From positions 1 through 64,000 of the forward strand of contig NZ_ANFM02000038.1 in assembly GCF_000333895.2 (NCBI RefSeq): a stretch of 64,000 nt of DNA. Reading direction: 5' to 3'. The notes under the pieces are model-generated. The model was not told the DNA's origin. It searched no databases and worked only from the letters and a program-made list of their open reading frames with translations. This DNA comes from Grimontia indica (GTDB taxonomy: Bacteria; Pseudomonadota; Gammaproteobacteria; Enterobacterales; Vibrionaceae). Of this stretch, positions 48,847 through 58,881 are shown in pieces; the stretch's first letter is position 1; every line of letters starts with the position of its first letter. The translations under genes and the position numbers were made by a program.

Positions 48847-50289
48847 TCAGGCTTTCTGCGCAACAGCGTCACGACTGTCTTCGCTTGCTGGTTCTGATGC
48901 TTGGGTGGTTGGTGGGCAGCGGTCAACGAACCACCCCATATAAGAAGTCAGAATAGTGACGATAATGCACACGAAGCTCAGCCACATGAACGGCGCGTAG
49001 GAAAGCGTCGCAACACCCAGAATGCTTGCCATATAGATACCGTTGTCGCTCCAAGGCACCATGCCCGAAGTCAGTGTGCCGCCGAACTCGGCGTTACGTG
49101 ACAGATTCTTGCGTTGGTAACCGAGGCGATCGTAGTTCTTGGCGCAAATTTTAGGAGTCAGGATCAGTGACACATACATGGCAGAGCCAAACACGTTACC
49201 CAGGAAGGCAGTACCGATTGTGGATGTTGCCAAGCTGCCTGCAGATTCTACCTTCCGCTCGAATAGCTTGGCGATGGTTTCCAGCACGCCTACTTTATCT
49301 AGAAGACCACCGAAACCTAAACCAAACACAATCACCGCTACAGAACCCAGCATGGATTCCATACCACCGCGGTTCAAAATCGCATCAATGAAAGAGACGC
49401 CAGACTCAATCGAGAAAGGTGCCCAAGCGGTGTTCATCGCTGTCAGTGGGTTCATGTCCTGAACCACGATGGCCCAGACAATACCAAGCACAGAGCCCAG
49501 AGAAATCACCGGGAATGAGGGTAAGCGCATCGCCAGCAATACCAGTACGATCGCCACAGGCACAAAACTCAACGGGGTGATCACGAACTGCTGTTCCATC
49601 GCCAGAATCACATCGTTCACCTGAGCCATATCGACATTACCCGCATAGTGCAGACCCAGCGTAGTAAAGAGAATGCCAGTAATGATGTAGCTGATAAGCG
49701 CGATAGGCAGCATGCCTTTGATGTGCTCGACGATTTCAACGCCTGACATGGAAGACGCGAGGATCACGGAATCAGAAAGTGGTGACAGCTTGTCACCAAA
49801 GTAACAGCCTGAAAGCACAGCGCCTGCAGTCACGGGGGCGGGAACGCCCAAGCCCTGTCCAATCCCCATCATCGCAATGCCTGCAGTACCTGCAGCGCCC
49901 CAGGACGTGCCGGTTGCCAATGCAGTCAGCGAACAGATAATCATGGTCGCGGCGAGGAAAATAGAAGGGTGAATCGCCTTTAAACCGTAGTAAATAATAG
50001 TTGGAACGATACCGCCAGCTATCCAGGTGCCGACCAGAGCGCCAACTGCCAACAAGATCAAAACAGCGCCGAGACCATTAGCGATGCCTTGGGTGGCAGC
50101 TTGTTCTAACTCTTTGTAGCTGTGTCCCAGCTTGATGCCGAGTCCGATGATCACGAACCAGCCAATGTAGAGAGCAAGCTGGATAGGCAGGTCTAGTTGG
50201 GCGGTAAAAGAAAACGCCATTAACAGGAACAGACCTAACGCTGCGAATACTTGGAATACAGAAGGAAGTCGCACCGGGTGTCTTTGCAT
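48847..50289 (-). CDS. nhaC: NhaC-family Na+/H+ antiporter
   Basis: A 480-residue inner-membrane antiporter of the NhaC family with about eleven to twelve membrane segments. Characteristic stretches are TWIAGGIVPTIIYYGL, SLTALATGTSWGAAGTAG, GAVLSGCYFGDKLSPLSDS and MVPWSDNGIYMA. Family members exchange Na+ for H+, or malate/lactate or amino acids with Na+ (MleN-like), so the solute is uncertain. ATG at 50289. It lies upstream of yjiH-yjiG-M20 on the same strand with a hairpin between, and has a structured leader. Confidence 0.9.
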   Translation of the reverse strand: MQRHPVRLPSVFQVFAALGLFLLMAFSFTAQLDLPIQLALYIGWFVIIGLGIKLGHSYKELEQAATQGIANGLGAVLILLAVGALVGTWIAGGIVPTIIYYGLKAIHPSIFLAATMIICSLTALATGTSWGAAGTAGIAMMGIGQGLGVPAPVTAGAVLSGCYFGDKLSPLSDSVILASSMSGVEIVEHIKGMLPIALISYIITGILFTTLGLHYAGNVDMAQVNDVILAMEQQFVITPLSFVPVAIVLVLLAMRLPSFPVISLGSVLGIVWAIVVQDMNPLTAMNTAWAPFSIESGVSFIDAILNRGGMESMLGSVAVIVFGLGFGGLLDKVGVLETIAKLFERKVESAGSLATSTIGTAFLGNVFGSAMYVSLILTPKICAKNYDRLGYQRKNLSRNAEFGGTLTSGMVPWSDNGIYMASILGVATLSYAPFMWLSFVCIIVTILTSYMGWFVDRCPPTTQASEPASEDSRDAVAQKA

Positions 50290-50866
50290 AGTTCAAACCT
50301 TTTTTGAGTTTGGCCCTGTGGCTCCTGCCTGAGATACCTATTGCCTGTTGGCAGAGGGTAGTGAAGTGAACACTGGCTATGGGCTTGAAAGCTACCTTCC
50401 TGGCGGCGGCGGGTACTTTATCGAAAGAGGGTGAGTACGGGGAACAAGTATTTTAGTTTCTGTGACCTTTGCGCACGGGATGTTATCGCACGTGACGGGA
50501 CGTTATTTTGGTGTGATGTTTCTGTTGGCGGGATTGGCGTGCTACTGTTTGGTTCTCGTTTTACTGATGTTTGTATATTTGTTACATTGATCACCTTGGC
50601 ATGACGCGATAGCGTTAATATTCCGTCACGGCGAGATGCCCTCACTGAAGACACATTGTTTTGATCCATCCGCTGTCTAAAAACGCCTTAAGGATCTCTC
50701 TGTACCCTTGCAGTGCGTCGCATTATTGTGGCCCGTTGTGCCCTTTGTCCGTTACGATTTATTTTTAGTTCTTTGCCGATACAAATAAGCGCAGTTTTTG
50801 CTTGTTATTTGTGTTGTGACTTTTCAATATAGGCGGAGAATTTTATTACAAGGAGTGTGAGTGCGA
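50290..50866. other. nhaC-asd divergent intergenic region
   Basis: 577 bp with no convincing gene. The nhaC leader (50290-50420) contains a GGTAG...CTACC stem and a TGCC-aaca-GGCA hairpin. The asd side has an ACAAATAA...TTATTTGT inverted repeat near 50780-50810 and AAGGAG at 50850. An 83-codon minus-strand frame at 50418-50669 is not accepted. Confidence 0.5.
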
Positions 50867-51985
50867 ATGAAAAGAGTAGGTTTAGTCGGCTGGCGCGGTA
50901 TGGTTGGATCCGTACTGATGCAACGCATGGTAGAAGAAGGTGATTTCGACGTTATCGAGCCAGTATTCTACAGTACCTCTCAAGTAGGCATCCCAGCGCC
51001 AAATTACGGCAAAGATGCGGGAATGCTGCAAGATGCATTCGATATCGAAAGCCTGAAAACGCTGGATATCGTCATTACCTGTCAGGGTGGCAGCTACACC
51101 GAAGCGGTATATCCAAAACTGCTAGCGGCCGGCTGGAAAGGTTTCTGGATTGATGCGGCCTCTACGCTGCGTATGAAAGATGACGCGATCATCACACTGG
51201 ATCCAGTGAACTTCAAACAAATTCAAGAAGGCATTCACAAAGGCACCAAAGCCTATGTGGGTGGTAACTGTACTGTCAGCCTGATGCTGATGGCAGTAGG
51301 TGGTCTGTACCAAGAAGGCTTGGTTGAGTGGATGACTGCGCAAACGTATCAAGCGGCATCGGGTGCAGGCGCGAAAAACATGCGTGAGCTTATCTCCCAG
51401 ATGGGCACCATCAACGACGCTGTCAGCATGGATCTGGCAAACCCTGCGACATCTATTCTGGATATCGACCGCAAGGTTGCTGAAACCATGCGTTCTGGTG
51501 ATTTCCCAACGTCTGAGTTCGGCGCTCCGCTGGCAGGTTCACTGATTCCTTGGATTGACGTGAAACGTGAAAACGGTCAGAGCAAAGAAGAGTGGAAAGG
51601 GACGGTTGAGACCAACAAGATCCTTGGTATTCAAGATAGCCCAGTACCTATCGACGGTACTTGTGTGCGTATCGGCGCGATGCGCTGTCACAGCCAGGCA
51701 CTGACACTGAAGCTGAAGAAAGATGTACCAATGGATGAAATTGAAAGCATCATCGCATCACACAACGATTGGGTAAAAGTGATCCCGAACGAGCGTGATA
51801 TCACGGTGCAAGAGCTTTCTCCAACCAAAGTGACCGGTACACTGTCTGTTCCTGTTGGCCGACTGCGTAAGATGGCGATGGGTAACGACTTCCTCAACGC
51901 ATTCACCGTGGGTGACCAATTGCTTTGGGGTGCAGCTGAGCCGCTGCGTCGTACACTACGCATCATCCTTTCTGAAGTGGCGTAA
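50867..51985 (+). CDS. asd: Aspartate-semialdehyde dehydrogenase
   Basis: NADPH-dependent reduction of aspartyl phosphate to aspartate semialdehyde, the branch point to lysine/diaminopimelate, methionine and threonine. 372 residues from ATG 50867 ([21 protein letters not shown]). With this start the catalytic cysteine in GGNCTVSLM is C135, as in E. coli. A GTG two codons earlier (50861) has better spacing to AAGGAG and could be used instead. A strong terminator follows; the gene stands alone. Confidence 0.97.
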   Translation: MKRVGLVGWRGMVGSVLMQRMVEEGDFDVIEPVFYSTSQVGIPAPNYGKDAGMLQDAFDIESLKTLDIVITCQGGSYTEAVYPKLLAAGWKGFWIDAASTLRMKDDAIITLDPVNFKQIQEGIHKGTKAYVGGNCTVSLMLMAVGGLYQEGLVEWMTAQTYQAASGAGAKNMRELISQMGTINDAVSMDLANPATSILDIDRKVAETMRSGDFPTSEFGAPLAGSLIPWIDVKRENGQSKEEWKGTVETNKILGIQDSPVPIDGTCVRIGAMRCHSQALTLKLKKDVPMDEIESIIASHNDWVKVIPNERDITVQELSPTKVTGTLSVPVGRLRKMAMGNDFLNAFTVGDQLLWGAAEPLRRTLRIILSEVA

Positions 51986-52005
51986 AGACTAGTTTCAGAT
52001 TGAAC

Positions 52006-52033
52006 AAAAGCCGCTGACTACAGCGGCTTTTTT
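52006..52033 (+). terminator. asd terminator
   Basis: Stem AAAAGCCGCTG-acta-CAGCGGCTTTT plus two more T. Confidence 0.92.
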
Positions 52034-52052
52034 GTGCCCCTAGTAAACACGC

Positions 52053-52080
52053 AAAAAAATACCCCGCCGAGGCGAGGTAT
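52053..52080 (-). terminator. sodB terminator
   Basis: Minus-strand stem ATACCtCGCC-tc-GGCGgGGTAT followed by seven T. Confidence 0.88.
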
Positions 52081-52109
52081 CTATCAATGCTTAAGCGTTT
52101 AACTTGGAA

Positions 52110-52694
52110 TTAAGCAGCCAGGTTCTGTGCTACGAATTCCCAGTTAACCAGTGCCCAGAACGCATTCATGTAGTCTGGACGCAGGTTGCGGTAATCGATG
52201 TAGTAAGCGTGTTCCCACAGGTCAACAGTCAGCAGTGGGGTTACACCGTCTTCAGTCAGCGGAGTTGCTGCGTTTGAAGTGTTAACGATATCCAGAGAAC
52301 CGTCAGCTTTTTTCACCAGCCAAGTCCAAGAAGAACCGAAGTTGTTGATTGCTGAATCAGTGAATTTCGCTTTGAATTCTTCGAAAGAACCGAAAGATTT
52401 AGCGATTGCATCTGCAACATCACCAGTAGGCTCGCCGCCACCATTTGGGCTCAGGCAGTGCCAGTAGAAAGTGTGGTTCCAGATTTGCGCTGCGTTGTTG
52501 AAAACACCGCCAGTAGAAGTCTTAACGATCTCTTCCAGAGATTTGTTCTCAAGCTCTGTACCTTCGATCAGGCCGTTCAGCTTAACAACGTAAGTGTTGT
52601 GGTGTTTACCGTGGTGGAATTCCAGAGTCTCTTGAGAGATGTGTGGCTCAAGCGCGTTTTTCTCGTAAGGAAGAGCTGGTAGTTGAAATGCCAT
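52110..52694 (-). CDS. sodB: Superoxide dismutase [Fe]
   Basis: Cytoplasmic iron superoxide dismutase, 194 residues from ATG 52694 ([12 protein letters not shown]); an ATG five codons upstream overlaps the GGAG ribosome site and is rejected. Metal ligands are H27, H74, D158 and H162 (DLWEHAYY). Q70 in NNAAQIWNH is typical of the iron rather than the manganese form. In relatives sodB is repressed post-transcriptionally by RyhB under iron limitation; no such site was checked. It diverges from grxD. Confidence 0.97.
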   Translation of the reverse strand: MAFQLPALPYEKNALEPHISQETLEFHHGKHHNTYVVKLNGLIEGTELENKSLEEIVKTSTGGVFNNAAQIWNHTFYWHCLSPNGGGEPTGDVADAIAKSFGSFEEFKAKFTDSAINNFGSSWTWLVKKADGSLDIVNTSNAATPLTEDGVTPLLTVDLWEHAYYIDYRNLRPDYMNAFWALVNWEFVAQNLAA

Positions 52695-52955
52695 TACTCG
52701 ATTCTCCATGATAGGCGGGGTCGCCCCCTGACATTATTGCTTCCTGTAGATTTGTCGTACACTCTAGGTAGTACCCATAAGTGAACGAATCTACTTATAG
52801 ACCGACTGCGAAACAGTTTAGCAAGTTTTTACTTTATTAAAAGAATAATTTTAAAAAAAGCGGCGGATTTTGACCCTAGAGATTTTAGGCGTTTTTTTCC
52901 ATCGCTAACACAGTTAGAATCGTTGTCATCATCACACTTGGTGTTCGAGGAAGTA

Positions 52956-53294
52956 ATGGAAACTATTGATAAAATCAAACAGCAGATTGAAGAGAACGCA
53001 ATCCTGCTTTACATGAAAGGCTCGCCGAAGCTGCCTAGCTGTGGCTTTTCTTCTCAGGCTAGCCAAGCGCTGATGGCGTGTGGTGAGAAATTTGCGTACG
53101 TTGATATCCTGCAAAACCCGGATATCCGTGCTGAGCTGCCAATCTACGCGCAGTGGCCAACTTTCCCACAACTGTGGATTGATGGTGAGCTGATCGGCGG
53201 TTGTGACATCATCCTGGAAATGTTCCAGAAGGGTGAGCTTCAGCCATTAATCAAAAACGCAGCAGCACGCCGCGACGCGGAAGAAAACAGCTAA
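52956..53294 (+). CDS. grxD: Monothiol glutaredoxin Grx4
   Basis: A 112-residue CGFS-type monothiol glutaredoxin that binds and passes on 2Fe-2S clusters with glutathione and BolA-type partners. The active-site C29 lies in SCGFS, and the TFPQLWIDGELIGGCDI glutathione-binding region is intact. ATG 52956 follows CGAGGAAG; the frame opens earlier at TTG 52923. Diverges from sodB, a neighbour also tied to iron and oxidative stress. Confidence 0.96.
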   Translation: METIDKIKQQIEENAILLYMKGSPKLPSCGFSSQASQALMACGEKFAYVDILQNPDIRAELPIYAQWPTFPQLWIDGELIGGCDIILEMFQKGELQPLIKNAAARRDAEENS

Positions 53295-53311
53295 GCGTTT
53301 TTCTTCTCATA

Positions 53312-53343
53312 AAAAAGCCGCTGACAAAACAGCGGCTTTTTTG
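53312..53343. terminator. Bidirectional terminator, grxD / antiporter
   Basis: Stem AAAAAAGCCGCTG-acaaaa-CAGCGGCTTTTTT between convergent genes. Confidence 0.92.
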
Positions 53344-53358
53344 TATCTGTCACTCTGG

Positions 53359-54681
53359 TTACAGCGTCATCGCTGCAATCCAACCGAACGCAATCAGCGG
53401 CAGGTTGTAGTGGATAAATGTTGGCACCACGGTATCCCAGATGTGCTCGTGCTGACCATCGGCGTTCAGACCTGAAGTTGGGCCCAAGGTTGAATCCGAA
53501 GCGGGAGAGCCCGCATCACCCAAGGCCGCCGCAGTGCCTACCAAGGCAATGGTTGCCATCGGTGAGAAGCCAAACGCCAAAGCCAGTGGCACGTAAATGG
53601 TGGCAATAATTGGAATCGTTGAGAACGAAGAACCGATGCCCATAGTGACCAGAAGGCCAACAACCAACATCAACAGCGCCGCCAGCGGTTTGTTGTCACC
53701 AATGGTGGATGCCAGCGATGCAACCAGTGTTTCTACACCGCCAGTCGCTTTCATTACCGCTGCAAAACCTGCTGCAGAGATCATGATAAAACCAATCATC
53801 GCCATCATGTGAACGCCACGGGTGAACACATCTTGCGTGTCTTTCCACTTAATCACACCGCCAAAGGTAAACACCATAAAGCCAGCCAGTGCACCGACAA
53901 TCATAGATCCAGTGGTGAGCTGAACACCCAGTGCGGCGGCGATAGCAATCACAGCAACCAAAATATTCTGCGGTTTGAACTCTGCTTTTTCAGGCTCTGC
54001 AGCCAGAATTTTCTCCTCAGAATACTGACGAGGCTTACGATAGCTGATAAAGGCTGCAACCAACACACCAAACAACATACCAGCCGCTGGCAACAACATG
54101 GCTTGAGGTACCTGGCTTCCAACGACATCCAAACCGTTATCGTGCAAATTCTTAAGCAGAATATTGTTCAGAAAAATGCCGCCGAAACCGACAGGCAACA
54201 CCATATAAGGGGTGATCAAGCCAAAGGTCAGCACACAAGCCACCAATCGACGGTCAAGATTCAGCTTGGCAAACACATGCAGCAAAGGAGGGATCACTAT
54301 AGGGATAAACGCAATGTGTACAGGAATCACGTTTTGAGACGAGATTGCCAACAGGCCAAGAGCCACAAGCACCATGTATTTCAGCGCCGCGGAGGCATTT
54401 TGGTTCTCATTGCCGTTCAGCTTTTTAACAACGGATTGCGCCAAAAGATCCGTGATGCCGGAGCGGCTAATCGCTACTGCAAAGGTTCCCAACATGGCAT
54501 AACTCAGCGCGATGGTTGCTCCACCACCTAAGCCACCTTCAAACGCAGAAATGGTTTCGGGCAGTGTTAGACCACTGACCATACCGCCCAAGACGGCACT
54601 AAATGTTAGCGCAACCACCACGTTGACTCTTAATAGTGCCAACGCCAGCATCACGCAAACAGCAATAACAACTGGATTCAT
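53359..54681 (-). CDS. Na+/H+ antiporter family permease (YuiF/HisP-like)
   Basis: A 440-residue inner-membrane protein with about twelve membrane segments, of the Na+/H+ antiporter family that includes Bacillus YuiF, a histidine permease. Landmarks are [37 protein letters not shown] and [22 protein letters not shown]. Transported solute cannot be decided: Na+/H+ exchange or amino-acid uptake are both plausible. ATG at 54681. Monocistronic, converging on grxD. Confidence 0.88.
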   Translation of the reverse strand: MNPVVIAVCVMLALALLRVNVVVALTFSAVLGGMVSGLTLPETISAFEGGLGGGATIALSYAMLGTFAVAISRSGITDLLAQSVVKKLNGNENQNASAALKYMVLVALGLLAISSQNVIPVHIAFIPIVIPPLLHVFAKLNLDRRLVACVLTFGLITPYMVLPVGFGGIFLNNILLKNLHDNGLDVVGSQVPQAMLLPAAGMLFGVLVAAFISYRKPRQYSEEKILAAEPEKAEFKPQNILVAVIAIAAALGVQLTTGSMIVGALAGFMVFTFGGVIKWKDTQDVFTRGVHMMAMIGFIMISAAGFAAVMKATGGVETLVASLASTIGDNKPLAALLMLVVGLLVTMGIGSSFSTIPIIATIYVPLALAFGFSPMATIALVGTAAALGDAGSPASDSTLGPTSGLNADGQHEHIWDTVVPTFIHYNLPLIAFGWIAAMTL

Positions 54682-54802
54682 TACTTCCTATCCCTACAGA
54701 CACCCAACGGGGCAAAATCTATCCCAAAAAGACGAAGATCACAGTTTGCTGATATTTTTTACATTGTCGAGGGGAATTTGAAAGGAATTGGATTGGAGAG
54801 GG

Positions 54803-54828
54803 AAAAGGCCAGCGAGTGCTGGCCTTTT
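54803..54828 (-). terminator. Terminator of fadL-volA unit
   Basis: Minus-strand stem AAAAGGCCAGC-actc-GCTGGCCTTTT. Confidence 0.9.
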
Positions 54829-54848
54829 AGGAGAATCACGAAGTAGTG

Positions 54849-57152
54849 TTATTCGAGCACACTAGCGTCATTCACACTAAAGTTCACGTCAGCACCACTC
54901 AAGAATTGAATTAATTCAGATTGCATTTCCTGAGTGTATGTTATGTCACTGAAGTCCTCATTCTGAGGAGCGATGACAGAGCTGTGTTGGCCCACGCTGC
55001 CAAATTTGGTGAAGTTACGGCCATCTTTAGTTGTTTGCGATTGGCTGTTAACAACGTTTAAACCAATCAGTGAAGCAAGAGGAATTGTGCCTGCCAATGG
55101 GCGATCTTCAACAGAGTTTGGGACTGTGGCGTCATTTTTCACTTGTTGCATGTAGATTGGTAGTCCAGCAAGGACGTTTGTCCCATTAAGGTCAGACTCG
55201 TAGACTAAGTTGATTGGATCTGTCGGGTCGATAACAGTTTGTGCCGCAGATGCAAAAAGAGCGAGTACACCTGCCTGTTCTGACTCAGGAATACCAGCTG
55301 TTACAAGCGAAGTCACTAGAGGGCCAAATGCTTCCGACCCGATGAGTAAATCCACTATTTGGCCACCGGTATTCGCAGCGGCAATGCGCGAGAATTTAAA
55401 CAAGCTATCGCCAGCCGCATCATTCAACGTGCTATTTGCGGTGGTTACCGTTCCAAAACCTGTAATTCCGCCAAGGGAATGCCCGAAAAGTGAAGGTGGA
55501 GTGGTAGCTGTGTTATCAAGTGTTGCCAAAGGTGTGCCCGTGAATAGACCCGCAGCTTGCGACACAGTTAGCGCTGCACGAAGACCCACATTATCCAATA
55601 TGCTTTGACGCAGGTTGTCTCTTCCCACTGGCAGATAGGCCAAGTTTAGGTAATTTGTAGGATCTGCGTTTGCAGAGCGCGTCGCATCCAAGCTGCGTTC
55701 ACCATGAATTGGCTGGTCAATGGCGAGTATAGCAATGTCTTTCCCTAGCAGCTTTGCTCCATTTATTAAGTTTGCTGCAAAAACATAAGCACTTTCTTTC
55801 GCAGATGTAATGCCATGTTGATAGATGACTAATTCCATTGCACCAGATGTGGTTGTTGGTGTGAACAAAAGGAACGGTACATCGTCTAACGACTTAACCT
55901 GGGGGATTGGACTGTAACGAGTTATAACTCTCTCCGCATCCAATTGATTTCCATTTGCATCATTTAGTGTCACACCGACGAGTTTCAACTGCTCAGACGC
56001 GTCTGAAGCAAGTTTGGTGACATCAATTGCCTGTCCTACAAGTTGTTGTGCGACTACGGATGCATTTTCAGTACTGTTCAATGCGTTTGAAATGATAGCC
56101 AGGCTTGGCATACCAGATTCAAATGGGGTTTTGTTCCATGTGCTTGAGTCTTTCTCCAGAAAGTATGGAAGCTTAACGGTACCTCTGGTTACTGTAACGC
56201 TATTAGCAGCGTAAGAGTTTAGTAGTGCTGGTTCAACAGTACCATCGGGATCTATGTATGTGTCAAAGCTAGTGTCTGACTGAATAGCTGTCGCGAAGTC
56301 CTGCCCTGACGCTGGAACGGTCATTATATAGGCCTGTGACATATCAACACTATTTGGATTTGCTGAACCTTTCCAGATTGCATTGAAATTGTTACCCAGT
56401 CCAACCGCAGTCGCAATTGCGCCTTTTGTAGCGTAAAGCGTGTCACCAACAGATTGTGTTGCAAACCAAGTAGAGAAGACAATCTTACGAGAATCTATTC
56501 CTTCTTTACTAAACTCGGCTTCAACTTGTTGGGTGATGTCTTTTGCCGGTAAAAGTGCTTCCGAGCCAGCGGGAATAGGTATAGAGCCTTTTAAAACCGA
56601 GTATGTTGTGGAGGAATCTACGCCACTTCCATTTACATCTTTCAAGTCGTTGGTAATTGCAAACATATAGTTGCTAGCCGACTTTAATGGCTTAATAAAC
56701 CGAACGACCAATGTTGTGCCTTCAGCAGTAACTGTGTAGTCCTGATCGACCGTCAGTTTCTTTCTGGTAGAAGTGGAAAAATCCGCAGAGGTAGGGTCAC
56801 CGCTTTCTATGATGTGGAAGCCTTGGGGAGCTGATGATGCATCAAGTGCGTTACCTTGGAAGTTTATTAAGAAAGGTGCGGTGGTTCCCCAGCCATCACT
56901 TTTACCTAGAGCAACAGCAGGATCAGAAATATCAGTTGAATAACTGGATGAACCTAAAAAACCGTCAGAGGCTAGCGTACCATCAGTGCTATCCATTGAC
57001 AGGAAGCTTGGAGATACAGGTGCTAAGTTATCTGGGTCTAGATTGAAATCGACTGTTGTTTGTGCTTTTGTCGGCTCGCCAGAAATACCTGAGTCATTAC
57101 ATGCTGACAGGAGCGCGGCTGACACCAAGATTGTTAGTAGTTTTGTTTTCAT
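54849..57152 (-). CDS. volA: VolA/Pla-1-type surface lipase (lipoprotein)
   Basis: A 767-residue predicted outer-membrane lipoprotein of the VolA/Pla-1/cef extracellular lipase family. The signal peptide ends in LLSAC with C18 lipidated. An N-terminal beta-rich domain (about 30-250) precedes an alpha/beta-hydrolase domain (about 420-760), with the nucleophile S559 in GHSLGG and the oxyanion region YQHGITS. In Vibrio cholerae VolA is a surface-exposed lysophospholipase next to FadL that frees fatty acids from lecithin for uptake. The same coupling is seen here: fadL ends 35 bp upstream, so one operon is likely. Confidence 0.9.
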   Translation of the reverse strand: MKTKLLTILVSAALLSACNDSGISGEPTKAQTTVDFNLDPDNLAPVSPSFLSMDSTDGTLASDGFLGSSSYSTDISDPAVALGKSDGWGTTAPFLINFQGNALDASSAPQGFHIIESGDPTSADFSTSTRKKLTVDQDYTVTAEGTTLVVRFIKPLKSASNYMFAITNDLKDVNGSGVDSSTTYSVLKGSIPIPAGSEALLPAKDITQQVEAEFSKEGIDSRKIVFSTWFATQSVGDTLYATKGAIATAVGLGNNFNAIWKGSANPNSVDMSQAYIMTVPASGQDFATAIQSDTSFDTYIDPDGTVEPALLNSYAANSVTVTRGTVKLPYFLEKDSSTWNKTPFESGMPSLAIISNALNSTENASVVAQQLVGQAIDVTKLASDASEQLKLVGVTLNDANGNQLDAERVITRYSPIPQVKSLDDVPFLLFTPTTTSGAMELVIYQHGITSAKESAYVFAANLINGAKLLGKDIAILAIDQPIHGERSLDATRSANADPTNYLNLAYLPVGRDNLRQSILDNVGLRAALTVSQAAGLFTGTPLATLDNTATTPPSLFGHSLGGITGFGTVTTANSTLNDAAGDSLFKFSRIAAANTGGQIVDLLIGSEAFGPLVTSLVTAGIPESEQAGVLALFASAAQTVIDPTDPINLVYESDLNGTNVLAGLPIYMQQVKNDATVPNSVEDRPLAGTIPLASLIGLNVVNSQSQTTKDGRNFTKFGSVGQHSSVIAPQNEDFSDITYTQEMQSELIQFLSGADVNFSVNDASVLE

Positions 57153-57187
57153 AAAATCCCTCGTTACTGCTTTGTCATCCGCTGAGA

Positions 57188-58438
57188 TTAAAATTGGTAG
57201 TTTGCTTGCAGGGCATAGATGAGAGCGTTACCAGTGCTACTAAAGTTTTCGTTATCTTCAACGAATGAATTCGATTTACTATTAATGAAAGTAAATCCAG
57301 CATCGAATGTAAGATCACTCGTGTACTTGTAGGTGGCTCCAGCTGAATACCAATAGCGATCGGTATCAGGAATACTCAAGGTTGGTTCTCCTGCTTGTTC
57401 ATCAAATGCTAATCCGGCTCGAACCAGCCATTGGTCATTGAGTGTGTGAGTCGCTCCTATTGACCAACGAATAGCATCTTCATAATGCTCCTCTTTTAAG
57501 AAACATACCCCAGCCCCATCTGCAGAATTACATTGGCTATTAGTTGCTCGAAGTTCTTTGAATTTACTCCACTCTGTCCACAGAATACTGTAATGAACTG
57601 CCCATGTGTCATCTAGCTGATGGAAACCCGAAGCTTCAATTGTGGCTGGAAGAATTGCCTCTAAATCTCCCTTTACGGTAGTACCAGGAGCTAGGTTGGC
57701 TGCGGCGCCTGTGTGATCTGTAAAGTCACCCTCAAAATCAAGGGTCACTTGAGAGCGGTATGCCAGACCCCATCTGTTGCTCTCATCCATTTGAAAGAGT
57801 GCACCGATATTCCAGCCAAAAGCATACGTTGTGCCTTCCATAGTGATTAGCTTGTCAGACGCATTACCGTTTGCACCGTTGAACGAGAGTAAACCTTTGT
57901 GGCGATTGAGTTCAGCAACGCCATAGACAGCATTAAGACCAGCACCAAGGCTTAGATTCTCACTCGCTTTCCATGCGATGCTTGGGTTCAACGTAACTGT
58001 TGTAAGTGCAGTATCACCGGCTGAGCGACCGAGACTAAAGTCGTCAGGATAATCTGTCGCAACACCATAAGTGGTGAATAATCCAATTCCCCATGAGAGC
58101 CTGTCGTTAATTGGTGAAATCATGTAGGAGGCGGGAACGATGGCGAATGGCGCCACGTCTTCAGCTTTTTGGTTTCGAGATGGTCCTTCATGGGTTACAT
58201 CTACATTTGGATCGATAAGGCTCAGTGCACCAGAAACACTGGTTCTTTCGAACATAGTCATGGCTGCGGGGTTACGTGCCAGCACTGAAGCGTTATCGGC
58301 GACTGCTGCCTCGCCAGAGAATGCGCGTCCTAGTCCGCTTGCTGAGTGTTCAGCAACTTGATAACCCGCGCTCCAAGCACTTGGGGCGGTGAGAGCAATG
58401 GCGACCGCAAGGGCGCTTCTTGATAGTTTTTTTGACAT
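57188..58438 (-). CDS. fadL: Long-chain fatty acid outer-membrane channel FadL (first copy)
   Basis: A 416-residue outer-membrane beta-barrel for long-chain fatty acids. The signal peptide ends at SAWSA (about residue 22), and the mature N-terminus GYQVAEHSASGLGRAFSGEAAVADNAS shows the FadL hatch with NPA motif (ARNPAAM). The C-terminus ends in aromatic F (ALQANYQF), needed for barrel assembly. ATG 58438; the frame continues upstream into non-signal sequence. It precedes volA by 35 bp. An inverted repeat at 58464-58482 may be an operator. Confidence 0.93.
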   Translation of the reverse strand: MSKKLSRSALAVAIALTAPSAWSAGYQVAEHSASGLGRAFSGEAAVADNASVLARNPAAMTMFERTSVSGALSLIDPNVDVTHEGPSRNQKAEDVAPFAIVPASYMISPINDRLSWGIGLFTTYGVATDYPDDFSLGRSAGDTALTTVTLNPSIAWKASENLSLGAGLNAVYGVAELNRHKGLLSFNGANGNASDKLITMEGTTYAFGWNIGALFQMDESNRWGLAYRSQVTLDFEGDFTDHTGAAANLAPGTTVKGDLEAILPATIEASGFHQLDDTWAVHYSILWTEWSKFKELRATNSQCNSADGAGVCFLKEEHYEDAIRWSIGATHTLNDQWLVRAGLAFDEQAGEPTLSIPDTDRYWYSAGATYKYTSDLTFDAGFTFINSKSNSFVEDNENFSSTGNALIYALQANYQF

Positions 58439-58463
58439 ACTGCCTCTCGTCCTAATTGAGTTG

Positions 58464-58482
58464 TTGGTCATTAAGTGACCAA
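58464..58482. promoter_or_regulatory. Inverted repeat upstream of fadL-volA
   Basis: TTGGTCA-ttaag-TGACCAA, a perfect 7-5-7 repeat 26 bp before the fadL ATG. Its TGGTC half-sites recall FadR, but the 7-bp gap between TGGTC and GACCA does not fit FadR (1 bp). Confidence 0.5.
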
Positions 58483-58832
58483 TTTCCAATGCTTTCAATA
58501 AGTTGGAAAAACGTTGCAGCCTATAATAAATGTGCATGGCTACTGGTCGGATCTTTACGATGCTTAATATGTCACGATGCGCGGGAATGTTAAACAGGTG
58601 TTAAAATCGAGGTGAGTGTCTGAAATTTCGGTATTTTATGCCCAGTTTTAAAACTGATGTTTTAAGTAAATACACTAATTAAAGGTTGTTCATTCAGAAG
58701 TGCCTGTAATTGTTCATTAACGATTAGAAACAATCTGGTTGTGATTTGAGCGACTGTTTGAATTTTGTAGGTAAGGTACTGAATAGCAGGTCACAGCTGC
58801 TTCGATTGAATTTCACTTTTGTGACTGGAAAC

Positions 58833-58861
58833 AAAAAAGCCGATTGTAAAAATCGGCTTTT
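58833..58861 (-). terminator. Terminator of second fadL
   Basis: Minus-strand stem AAAAGCCGATT-tttac-AATCGGCTTTT followed by TTG. Confidence 0.9.
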
Positions 58862-58881
58862 CTCATTTTTGAAACAATAAC

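Larger units (their letters stand above)
58439..58881. other. Region between the two fadL genes
   Basis: 443 bp without a gene: promoter region of the first fadL, the inverted repeat at 58464-58482, and the terminator of the second fadL (58833-58861). Confidence 0.5.

Noticed and set aside
50290-50420. Glycine or lysine riboswitch ahead of nhaC
   Set aside because: Only a TCTCAGGCA-like box is present; the CCGAAGG element and the expected stems are lacking, and no lysine-type core is seen.
50418-50669. 83-codon minus-strand frame upstream of nhaC
   Set aside because: Low-complexity Ser/Thr/Arg-rich product with no family resemblance, inside the probable leader and promoter region.
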